Assembly: GCA_028554645.1 (NCBI GenBank)
Contig: JAQOOI010000079.1
Span: 62,001 to 126,000 of the forward strand
Source of the DNA: Omphalotus guepiniiformis
Lineage: Eukaryota; Basidiomycota; Agaricomycetes; Agaricales; Omphalotaceae
Direction: 5' to 3'
Length of the DNA: 64,000 nt
Positions within the stretch are counted from its first letter, which is position 1; each line of letters begins with the position of its first letter. Below, piece by piece: positions 54,678 through 64,000 of this stretch. The notes under the pieces are model-generated. The model did no database searches. It saw only the letters and a list, made by a program, of their open reading frames with translations, and was not told where the DNA came from. The position numbers and the translations under genes were made by a program.

Positions 54678-55449
54678 TGCCGATGCTTGCAAGTGCCACT
54701 CAAGAACACTAAGTCGCAAGGAAGAAAGGAAGGTCACAGTAAGTAACCGGCATGGCAGTGACAAGTACTAAAACAAGAAACGTGCACATTACCGGCCCGC
54801 GGCCGTCCGTCCAATCTCACGAATCCTAGTTTTATAATTTAATTTTAATTCTTGGCCCTAGTCCGACACGTTCAGCCAGTGTGCTCACGTCGCTCGCTTT
54901 TCAGCCCAAGTTTGGCCCAAGTTGTTGATGCGACAGTTGGTAATTGGTAATAGCCTATGTAGACTCGAGCCAGCCGGCTTGTATCGGCCCGGTCTAAACT
55001 TGATGGGTGAGTCGATCAATGCCGGCAGATGACTTGCTTAAAAGTGGGCTGTACGAATTCCAACAGCTTAAACGTTAAGATTTCTCGCCAGGTTCTTCCC
55101 TGAGTTGAAGGTGTGTTTATTGTGGTTTCCTGTCCTGTCAATTAGTGCTTCCATTCTGTTTTGAATTCCGGAACAAAAGGTGTATGTAGCAGATGTATAC
55201 ACTGTACTAGTACTCAATACACTCGACTTAGTCCATCCACCACTGCCCCAGCACAGTTCGTTTTTTGAGCATCTTCGTGAGAGTTTCTTGCTTCCATCCA
55301 GTGACCACCGACCTCAGCATGTTCAGCCTAGCGAGGGAGGCTTTGTTGGAAAGGAGAAACGACCACTTCGACGCTTTCATGCTCTTTAGCCGAACGGGCA
55401 TCTAATGTTGTTCCTCCATCGTCAGCTCTCCTCATCAAAGCTAGTAACA
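54678..55449. other. Intergenic, no gene seen
   Basis: Promoter side of the coiled-coil gene and spacer before the exporter remnant. An open plus-strand stretch at 55180-55389 has no supporting features. Confidence 0.4.
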
Positions 55450-57880
55450 TACTCTAGCTAGTGACGTGTAAAAGACCCGCTTGTAGGCGTCGCCGGCTCG
55501 AATTGCCTGCTCATCCACCGCCTGGGCTCTCTTGCAACGCCTATCGATGGCATCCTCAAACAGTGAGCAAACTTTCTCCAATGCATAGCCGAGTCCAGAA
55601 GAGGGTGTCGATGCGGAGCTCGGTCTCCTGGCTCTGCCTCTCCCGGCATTGGCGTCTTAAACGTTATTACTTGACGAGGACAGCTTAAACTGTTTTGGTG
55701 ACGCGGGTATAGGAGAGAAAAGATAGGAAGACGCTGTCCCGAAGGCGCGAGGCAGAGAAGCACGAGAAACACGGGGGAAGTAGCGGCGTTGGCGGCCAGA
55801 GGAACAATGGAATCGTGTGCGGTCAAACCGGAATCCAAGTGCCGACCATGCTTGCGCCTCTGGTACCTGGAAGCGAAGAGGCTAGAGGGGCTGCAACGGA
55901 ACGTCTTGTTCTTTCTCGTCTTATGGATGATTGAATTCAAGTAATGAGTACTTTTCCTCGTCATCGTTATCCTCGACAGCACCCTCAAGGCCTTGCATCC
56001 GGCTAAACGCCGGAACTCTCCCTGAGGAAACTCCCTCATCGCCACCTGCCGTCTTGTCATCCAAATCGTATCTATATCGCCTCCTCAATCTTGCCGTTTC
56101 TAATAGTATACACAAAATATTAGTCGAGAATCGATCCGCGACTGATGTCATGTGGGATGATGACTGTGGTTTTTTCCCTCCAGTGGCTAGAACCAGTGTT
56201 TTAGAGGTCGGATCAAGCGCTGATATTGGTTCATCTGAACAAGAAGAAAAGTAAGGAGATTGTGGCGAGTAGAAGACGACATCCAAGGTATAAAACTCCG
56301 GAGGTCCTAAGCTTCGCTCTAGCGAGCGAAAGCCGCTGCTTCTGTCCTCTACTCAATTGAGCTGCGTCCTTCTCAGAGCGCTCACCAGCACCAACCCAAG
56401 CATCGTCTATCAACAGGGTATCGTATCCATATGGGATGAGTTCGTGCAACAGCACCACATGCATCGACAACCTCGGCTCTCCTTATCGACTCGATCGTCC
56501 GGGACGGGTGAGAAGCCAGCGCGAACGACCGGTGCACCCTGGTTTACAGCACCAATGTGGTTACTCAAGTACGCAGGATCGAGGAATCGAGTGTCTTGAC
56601 CATCCAGCAATACAAAGCCGCCTACTTCAAGGGTAAGCCGGTAGAAACCAACGACGATACCTGCGATGGAAAGTTTACCCGCTGGAGCCGACAAACAATG
56701 AAGGTTGTCTCGCAGGCGGGAAGTACATGTCCACTGGATCGAGGACGTGCTTTGATTTTGTCAGGGTCTCTTGTAGGGTACGAGAAGGTAACCCGTGACA
56801 GAGACGCCTTTGAATGATCTAAGGGAGAATTTTACAGTGGACCATGGATTTGGAGCGAGGGAAAGCTGTACGAGATTTAGAGCAGGATGTATTGGGTGGA
56901 TGAGGACTAAAAGGAACCAAGGGAATATGAGGAGGTGGGAGCAGTCAGTGAAGAGGGGACGATCGGGCCAGGGTCATACTCTGAATCGTCCTTCTCGAGC
57001 TTCATCAAAGTGGCCATCCTAACCTTGCCAACCACGACCATTTGTAGAACGCATGACTGATGGTCACTGGTAGCAATGAGGAAAGCCCCAAAACGGACAT
57101 CACGGCGCCGGGCTCCATCTTGCCTTCCCTTACAAGCTTCGAGCGAAACCAGAAGATTGGACAAACATACCTATCACGACAAATTGGCGTTAAGGACGGA
57201 CGTACTCATTCTTGCGCATGCGGCCATGCAAAAGGGAGTGGAACTTGTCAAGGGTGTAAGAAACGGCCGTGAAGGCTTTTACGGTGGAAATGAGGGTGAA
57301 GAAACGTTCGATCAGGGTTGCGAGTGCCCCGATGTCTTGACGCTCAAGACTGAGACTGCGAGAGGCAAATCGTTGTGACATGCCTTAGATCAAGAGGCAA
57401 GAGTGAGTAGGGTGAGCAAAGAATCCAACGAAGGCGAGTACAAGTGCAGTAATGGCTGTCACCAGGTGACAGCAGAGGCCAGATGCGACCGGAGGACGCA
57501 AGTTGGAATGAATCTGTATCTTTGCAACGAAATTGATAAGAAGACTCTGGACGTTGTAAACCATGACTTACGAGAATTGAGCCATCAGACCAGCAGCGCC
57601 AACAGCATCTCCCTGCTTTCGATATCAAACCAGATCATTTCTTGTGAGATGACTGAGCCGAAAACCCTCCCTAATGTTGGTTCCCCAGTGCACTAAATGC
57701 AATGTTACCGACGCTAATAGTAAGACCAATCAGCTCGAGGGCGATGTGGCCCGAGCTAAAATGGCAGAGATCTACATTTACGTTTAAACGAAGAAAGTGG
57801 ATACAGTACCTGGTAAATGAACATAATCTCTGCTCCAAAAACCATGCAACTCTGGGAGGCACTCATTACGATGTGGGACG
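55450..57880 (-). pseudogene. Ste6-like ABC exporter, first half (TMD1-NBD1-linker), decayed
   Basis: Minus-strand order: hydrophobic TMD1 pieces from about 57860; GAAGLMAQFS near 57580; LIERFFTLISTVKAFTAVSY near 57260, a typical exporter coupling-helix region; then the first nucleotide-binding domain with VLLDGQDTRFLDPAYLSNHI and GAVNQGAPVV (56620-56520), GYDTLLIDDAWVGAGERSEK, signature LSRGQKQRLSLARA near 56340, and D-loop DEPISALDPTSK near 56220. A linker-like, charged tail continues to about 55450. Frameshifts separate these pieces and Walker A was not clearly seen. The subfamily is the same as in the second half at 12250-14300, and the combined order is that of one Ste6-type protein. Confidence 0.7.
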
Positions 57881-58168
57881 TGGCGCGATACTGTAGTCGC
57901 TCCTGGCAAGAATGGTTGTGGGTCAGAATAAAAGCTCCCTGAGCAATCGACGATACATTATGTAGAGGCAGACCACCTGCTTAGTTTGTATACAGGCGTG
58001 TGGTTACGAAGAATGCCGATTGGTATTGCGTACAATTTACATATAATACAGAGTTGTAATTCGGCAGACCATGAAGATTCTTCTGCAGCTGGGCCAGGAA
58101 AATGTAATGGCACGTAGTCTAGACTTTCCATGCGCAACATCACTTAAATAATCGACCCTTCAATCCCT
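57881..58168. other. Spacer
   Basis: No gene seen between the exporter remnant and the nucleoplasmin-like gene's 3' end. Confidence 0.35.
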
Positions 58169-59205
58169 TCATCCGTCATTATCTGTAACACTGACGGTCC
58201 TCCTTGTTGTCCTTGGTGCCTGGACAGCAGGCTTCCTGACATTTTTTATCTTAGAAGGCCCAGGATCTACTGCGTTCTGCTCAGCCTTTTTCTTCCCCTT
58301 CAGCAACTTGGCCTCCACAGTGCTCTGCTCAACAGCAGGGCTGACATCGACCTTCTTCTTTGCCTTTGAAGAGCCAGCACCAGCTTCCGTTCCCTCATTG
58401 GCAGTATCGTTGTTGGGACCGCGAGGGCGCTTCGAAGACGACTCCCCGTCACTTCCTTCATCAACTCCATTATCCTCTTGACCGTCGCGAGGTCTCTTCA
58501 AGACTTTCGGACTGCCAGCGGAAATTCAAATGGCATCAGCCTAGTTCGTAGTTCGCAATCTAGCGACTTACCCGTCTCCGGTAGTAGCATGTCCATGGGT
58601 ACCTATAGATCGATATTGAGGTGGTATGACTATGTGACCTATGTAGCCGCTTAAACCACTTACGGTGTTCGTAGAAGCGACCAGAGCTATCTGTAGGAAA
58701 GATTCAGCCAGGGAAATATTAGATGAGGAAAGACAACGAACATACCTGTGTAGTAGCCTATGACGGTTACCGGGCTGAAAGAGTGTGAGCAATGATGAGA
58801 GATCAGGGGAAAAATCACGCACTTAGGCCCCTCCACTTTCAGAACCCATTCCACGCCCTTGTCGAGTATGATTTCGAGTGTGGTACACTCAAACTGTAAG
58901 ATCATATGTGGGTGATGGTAATGCGCTGCGTTGAGAAAGTCGACATTTGGGGAATACCTTGCAAGGCACAAAGGAAGCAATGGCCAAATCATCTACATTA
59001 CTTCCGCTGGAAGTCTTGCGTGTCACTATGAGATAAGTCCTCGCAAGAGGATCAACGACGCTCTTAGTTGCAGCATTTGTGAGCCTGAGATTCCGCGGGG
59101 GGGTGAATCTCAATGCAACGCCGGCCGCAATGCTAGCAGCCCTGAACAAGAGCGTCAACACACGGCAGCATACGTATCAATCGCCACTTACCAGAAGGAT
59201 GTCAT
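58169..59205 (-). CDS. Nucleoplasmin-like domain protein (FKBP39 N-terminal type, no FKBP domain)
   Basis: Seven exons beginning 59205-59192 (ATG plus FW), 59141-58958, 58893-58823, then four more to a last exon 58511-58169; phases agree and give 232 residues. Starts MTSFWAASIAAGVALRFTPP, then RNLRLTNAATKSVVDPLART, LAIASFVPCK joined to FECTTLEIILDKGVEWVLKV, and PVTVIGYYT. This is the nucleoplasmin-like fold found at the N-terminus of fungal FKBP39/Fpr3-type nucleolar prolyl isomerases and histone chaperones. Here the FKBP domain is absent; instead there is a charged tail with LKRPRDGQED, SSSKRPRG and KLLKGKKKAEQ, resembling nuclear localisation signals. A histone-binding or nucleolar role is inference. 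Confidence 0.7.
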
Positions 59206-59533
59206 TCTTTGTTATTTCGCTGTAAGATTTGTAGTGGTTTAAGGACACGACAGTTACATTTCACGAAAGCATGAGAGCGTCTTTTATACTTGTGATAGAA
59301 CAAAGGAGGGCTACACGAGTCACGGGTAGCCACCAAACCGCAAAGGGTTTGATTAGCAAAGCGATTGAATCAGGTTTTGGAAAGTCCATCCTTGAACGAT
59401 ATACGCAGTTGGAAAGGAATTGTGGGTAGCCCAAAACCTGGCTTCCGTGACCGTTATTTATGCGAGTACGCTTCAACTGAATTCCCCGAGCATATGGTCC
59501 GGCATCTGAAATTAATGATCTCCGGCCATTTGA
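59206..59533. other. Spacer with imperfect inverted repeat
   Basis: GTCACGGGTAGCCACC near 59320 and its loose inverse near 59445 (GGCTTCCGTGACC) could bracket a roughly 135-bp MITE remnant, but the match is too short to be sure. No gene. Confidence 0.35.
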
Positions 59534-59944
59534 TTAGATAAGGAATGTATCATTCCGCTTCACCCGCCTCTTTCTCAGTATCAGGGACAGGAACAGGAAG
59601 GGGGCCGAAATAGAAGGGCTGATGATAGAATGTGAGGTGGAGGGGGTATCGATGATTTTCTCTAGCTGTGTAGAGATGGGGATCGCAGCAGATGCGAGAG
59701 ACCGAAAAATGAGAATCGGCAACTTAAGATTAGCGGCGAGTCCACCAAAATTTCCTAGGAAACGCCGGTGTTCCCTGGCTTCAATGTTACTGTAGAAGTA
59801 ATGTCCGGGCTTCAAACCATGAACGGTCATGACAAGCCCTTCTCTTGCACAAGCCTCGCAAGAGCAGATATAAACAGGATCATCAGGAGATTTCGGCCTG
59901 GAGCATTGTCCAATGGGGCAACCCGCTTTGACACGAGCTTTCAT
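59534..59944 (-). pseudogene. N-terminal fragment of a second tnp2 transposase
   Basis: The minus strand reads GCPIGQCSRP, CSCEACAREGLVMTVHGLKP then GHYFYSNIEAREHRRF, aligned with the tnp2 N-terminus at 24732 (CQCFLCNDKGIVPTPEGVVQ, GKIFNSRAEYKAHQRL). Only about 135 residues remain; no transposase core follows. Confidence 0.6.
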
Positions 59945-62495
59945 GCTGCGCCAGGTGCTACAGTATGGGCGAAAAAATAACGAATATTTTTGAGAGGTAG
60001 GTTCTAGTAACTGGTGGGATTCGGAGTTCCAACTTCCGGCGGAAGAGGACGGAAGTCCAGAGTTGCACGTGACCCCCCACCAACAGGTTAGAGCTATAAG
60101 ATTAAGAGTATTAACAGTTCAAACGTTCATATAGTGCTTCAAGCTTCAACGTTCAACGTTCAACGTAACTTCAAGCCTTCAGCTTTTCAGACTGTCCAGT
60201 GCGGCGCTCTACCCTGATCGATTGATCTATTGTTCAGTCTCAGGCTGTTGATTTTCCGTGATTCCTGGAAGTCTTTCCAAGGAGACTTGCATTCAGCTTG
60301 CAATTGGTTTCTTTTATCGCCAGTGAACTTGTGCTTTATGAAACTGGAGGGTCTGGTCAATATGATTACCCTAGGTAAGACACGTCACTATGTCTGGACG
60401 CCCGTGCTCAAATGTTCCCCTTTATAGAACTGGCGGAACTCGACTCGTTGACGGCAGTTGCGTCGTTGAAGGTTAGATATTTGATGCAGCATCAGCGTTG
60501 CAGATCCCTGTCTCACACCATTAGTAACTATGGTATGCCCGTCCTTGTTGATCATGGGCTTACTCACTTCATAGCGTAGTCGCGTTAGGCCGCACCCCCA
60601 GATGGCACGAGCGAATAGCTCAGTGTGATGATTCCAATAGGTCGGCCCTGCTCTTTTGCCATCTTTTTGAAGAATCAAAGGAGCAACATGCTCGTTTCAG
60701 CACCGGTCAGTTAGTCGCTTCTGCTCGGTTTCACACTGTCATGACTGTTCGCTCTAGATCTGGGTCAATATAACATGATTTTGCCATGAATTTTCGGATC
60801 CCAATGAACTCATAGGCTACGTTGGTTTTGCGACAAGGCTCTTCGGTCATCACAATTCTGGAGTATGTGCCACACCCATTTTGTTAATGCCAACCCTAAC
60901 GCAATACGATTAGGAATTCTGTATCACTGAAGATATTCTTTCTTCGCATTTTTCGAAGGGTTACGTCTCTACCGGCACTGTTGGGTACAAATTCCAGGAT
61001 GAAAGTTGGACGTCTTGCATCACTCTGTATCCCGACGTGTGATTCTTACTAGGGCGGCTCAATCTAAGACGTGCAGGACCGGTGAAGCTTGGAGATGATG
61101 AGATGCTGCGCACCAGATTGCTGAATTTTGGAAAGATACGCGTGTTATAATGGTGGTGAGGATTTTCTCCTTTTTCAGTGCCATGGCCAACCTTGCTGAT
61201 ATTTGTGCAGTTTTCGTTCCATGGGTCAAAGGAAGACTTACGCCTTGCGCTTCTTGATGCTCAATTAATGGCACCGAGAAGATGTTATTGTGATCTCAGT
61301 CGATTGCAACTCATCTTTGACCTTGTTGAAGCCGCGGAGGGTCTGAATATCGACGAAGTTGAGGGGTTACATGAATTATTGATGAGACGGTTGACCGCAA
61401 ATTTGCCTCTTGGGTATGTTTTAGTATTTACCGGAGAGAACGAAACTCACAAATGAAGAAATTTTAGGATGTCTTTCCATACAATGTCGATATGACTCTT
61501 GAACGCGGGATTGACTCATTGAGCGCTATCTCTCAAATATCAACTAAAGTGGGCGGGATAGCGAAAGGTTGAAGTAGATTCTATCCTTCCCTGCTTGCCG
61601 TTAAAGGAACGTCTTATCGCGCACACTCAACAGAGTGAAATCGATTTACGTCAATCATTTTGCGCTGCTGGATGAAGCAGAACCAAAGCTCTCGCGTTCT
61701 GCTTCCATCGAAGCGACTGTCATCTTACGGACGTCCTTTGTCGTTGCAGACCAGAAAATTGTGAAAAGCTAGATGCGGAGAAACGCTTCTGTAAAGTCCA
61801 GCAAAGATTTGCTTTCAACTTTACGTCGTGACATGACGGGTGTCGAACATAATATGGTCGAGAACTTGATACAGAAGCCGCCACCCGACTCGGTTCAATA
61901 GCTGCCTTTGAAGTTGCCACGGGGGAGTAATGAAAGAGGAGCGGCCTTGGCTCCTCAGTAAGAATGCTCTGATGACAACTACTTTTTAGATGATTGATTG
62001 AAAGAACAGCTCTCCATGTGCTCGTCGATGCATCGGAACAATGTTAGGTTAGTCGCATTTCGAGCTCAGAAATTTACTTCATGTTCATCGCTATCTATAT
62101 GTCCTTCTGATTTAGTGTTGATTGGTTAGGGTGCTCTCAGCCGTGGTTTGATGCTTTGTTTAGAGCGGGCAACATCGACGTAAGTTCACCCATTGACGAT
62201 TTTCTTGGTCAGAAAGCTTAATTATCTAGTATCCAGTGTGCATGTGTGCATGAGCCAACATGAGCACCAGGACAGTGGCGGGATAGCTTTAGCTTTTCGC
62301 AGAGAGGCCGCTTTTCTTATAGCGCGACTCAAGATTTGTCGTTGTCGTCGCGGCGCGGCTGTGCTATCCTCTGGGTTAACTCGTTCACATTATTCCTCTT
62401 CATTCACATTGGGCTTGAAGGCTAGTTAGAGTATTCAGGTGAGAACCCATCTCACAATTCCATGAGTCTCTAGGTGTTGAATGGTTGCATAACAG
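59945..62495. other. Mostly non-coding, possible isolated exons
   Basis: No complete gene found. Possible plus-strand exons at about 60910-61040 (ITEDILSSHFSKGYVSTGTV) and 61220-61412 (LRLALLDAQLMAPRRCYCDL, IFDLVEAAEGLNIDEVEGLH) have coding-like texture and a GTATG donor, but I could not link or identify them. A tandem GTTCAACGTTCAACG run is at 60130-60165. Confidence 0.3.
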
Positions 62496-63047
62496 GAGAA
62501 GAAGGTGCAGGTCGATAAAGATGTGTTGGATGGACTCAGGTATGCATGAGGGGCCGTGGGCGCCGACTCTTGGAGGGCTCAAGCGATCATAGATAAATTT
62601 CAATCGTTGCTCAGGAAGGATCTTTCAAAAAGTGAAGGAGGTGGCTGGATCTATGGGTATAGAATTGTGAACCATGGAGCAGGCGCCGGCGAGGTGATCA
62701 AGGCGGGAAGGAGCGGCGATGTTCGCCGTCGAATGCTTGAATGGAAACGGCAGGACCCTTCACAGGAGCAAGTTTGGTACGACGGGATCGAGAGCGCTCG
62801 CTGCCATCGCGTTGAGAGCTTGCTTCATGTGGCTTTAGAAGAGATTTGCGTCGAGCGACCGAGGGCTCAGTGCTTGGATTGTGAGTAAATGTCTTTTTCG
62901 TCGACCAGATCACGAACTCAGTGAATTATAGGCGGTCGCCGCCATCGAGAAGTGTTCACGTTCGACGGCGAGAACGTTTGGGAGGACAAGATCGTACCCA
63001 TGATAGAGAGGATCGAAGAGTTGGTTAAATGTGTTCACGGTTCATGA
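62496..63047 (+). CDS. T5orf172-type GIY-YIG domain protein, copy 2 (5' end unresolved)
   Basis: After an acceptor (TAACAG) the frame reads EKKVQVDKDVLDGLR, then by a 36-nt intron AQAIIDKFQSLLRKDL and the domain GGGWIYGYRIVNHGAGAGEV, KAGRSGDVRRRMLEWKRQ. HRVESLLHVALEEI follows, and after a 50-nt intron that splits a codon, the same knuckle as in copy 1: CLDCGRRHREVFTFDGENVW, ending VHGS-stop. The upstream exon was not resolved; related proteins often have a hydrophobic N-terminus. Confidence 0.65.
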
Positions 63048-63189
63048 TCTTTCAATGCTTGCAGTATTTCTTGTTGTTACCCTCGGTGTGTCATTCTACT
63101 AGCATGTATGTGTTGTATTCCATACGGCATGTATTGTCTCATTAAATCTCAACTTCACCCTCGTAATCGCAGGCATCTTTGTCTCAGCT

Positions 63190-63955
63190 CAGCAAACAGT
63201 GTGCTACGCACACCGGAGAGAGCACCGGATGTAGATGGGAGCGAGGAACCACGGTATGTGTTTTTGTTGTGGTGTGCTGCCGAAGTGAACTGAAGTATGA
63301 CATTAGGTTGAAGAATCCGTTTGATGATCCTACACCTTCGCAAGCTCCGACTATTTTGACTATGCCTGAGTGAGTGGTTGTGTTGGGCTTGTATTTGCAT
63401 CTTTTCACCACAAGGGCAGAACTCTCCGACATGGTGTCTTCCTCCTCTCGACGAGTCACTCAATCTCTGGTAATTATATGAATTCCATCGTAAACATTCC
63501 CCCAACCACCCTCTTTTCGTATATCGCACGTCGAATGAATCCGGAGAACTGAAGACTATCGGATGGGGAAGAGCAGGGAATGCTGTTAGACGTGCTGCGA
63601 AAATCGTACGAAATCTCGTTGAGGAGGAAGGGTCTGAAGACGAAGAGGGGAAAGGAGGGAAAAAGGTCATTGCTATTCTAACTAATCGTGGTATGTCCCC
63701 TCATTTAACTGTCAATATCTATTCATTTGCGATACAATATTCACGTCAAAAAAAACACAGATACAATAACTCTCATCTTTGGTATCATCCGCGCAGGATA
63801 CATCCCCTTCCCAATATCCCACGTAACTCCCCGCTAATGATCTCCCATCTCTTCTCCCGCACCAAACCTTTTGGGGTCTTTGTCGGCACTAGCAAAGAAG
63901 AACAAGGAATATCGTTCGTCCTACGTGCCGCTTTCGCACCTTTGAGTGGGTAAAC
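63190..63955 (+). pseudogene. Adenylate-forming (NRPS-like) enzyme, N-terminal part, broken
   Basis: Pieces in order: PTILTMPE before a GTGAGT donor (63374); LYEFHRKHSPNHPLFVYRTS (63475-63530); TIGWGRAGNAVRRAAKIVRN and KKVIAILTNR; then after an intron ending AACACAG, DTITLIFGIIRAGYIPFPIS. The last motif is typical of the adenylation-domain start of fungal NRPS-like reductases. Immediately after PFPIS the expected PRNSPLMISHLFSRT is in another frame, a 1-nt deletion, and the acceptor before LYEFH reads AA instead of AG. The core adenylation motifs would lie beyond the window. Confidence 0.6.
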
Positions 63956-64000
63956 TGGGTTTAGGGTTCCCAAAACCCTTGATACTTCATCCTCCTGGGA

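Noticed and set aside
63955..63985. GGGTTTAGGGTT as telomere-like repeat
   Set aside because: Only one TTAGGG-like unit occurs and it sits inside a coding remnant; no array.
1..64000. CRISPR arrays, bacterial operons, riboswitches
   Set aside because: The sequence is clearly nuclear eukaryotic; the direct repeats found are coding or satellite repeats without spacers.

Overview
The window looks like nuclear DNA of a mushroom-type basidiomycete (Agaricomycetes). Most multi-exon genes can be joined across short GT-AG introns of about 38-67 nt. The recognisable families are typical of that group: a KDZ transposase with a CxC2-type cysteine cluster, a tnp2/CACTA-like transposase, a Tad/I-like LINE, FunK1 kinase debris, MYND-finger and SUN-domain proteins, T5orf172-type GIY-YIG proteins, a STE3-type pheromone receptor remnant and a Ste6-type (a-factor exporter-like) ABC transporter remnant. 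No housekeeping operon-like block, rRNA or organellar gene is seen. This is an accessory, transposon-rich region.

Layout. 1-8.35 kb: a SUN-domain gene cut by the window edge, followed directly by a nearly full-length LINE (gag-like + endonuclease + RT + RNase H). 8.5-19.9 kb: small orphan genes with short exons, a decayed membrane/coiled-coil gene, the second half of a Ste6-like exporter (12.2-14.3 kb), a STE3-like receptor remnant (15.0-16.0 kb), a gene built on a tandem exon duplication (16.0-16.7 kb), a fragment of the MYND gene, a Tc1/mariner-type MITE, and a five-exon orphan gene with an internal repeat. 19.96-24.7 kb: an apparently intact tnp2 transposase. 25.9-33.7 kb: a nucleoplasmin-like remnant, a second copy of the membrane/coiled-coil family carrying a 9-bp minisatellite, the MYND gene and a complete SUN gene. 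The SUN gene's last 0.9 kb is an inverted, nearly perfect copy of the window start.

34.6-53.1 kb: a run of mobile-element-style genes around an intact eight-exon KDZ transposase (41.2-44.85 kb), a solo RNase H1 N-terminal (viroplasmin-like) domain gene, a GIY-YIG gene and a roughly 1,100-aa repeat-bearing orphan. 53.1-64.0 kb: a FunK1 fragment, a small coiled-coil gene, the first half of a Ste6-like exporter, a nucleoplasmin-like gene, a tnp2 N-terminal scrap, a second GIY-YIG gene and a decayed adenylate-forming enzyme.

The genes do not form one obvious pathway. Two themes stand out. Several transposon classes (LINE, tnp2, KDZ, MITE) look recent or intact. Around them lie dispersed halves and fragments of once-complete host genes: Ste6-like, STE3-like, MYND, FunK1 and the adenylate-forming enzyme. 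The two Ste6-like halves lie on the same strand and in the right order but about 41 kb apart. All exon models are manual reading of the sequence; no search was run.
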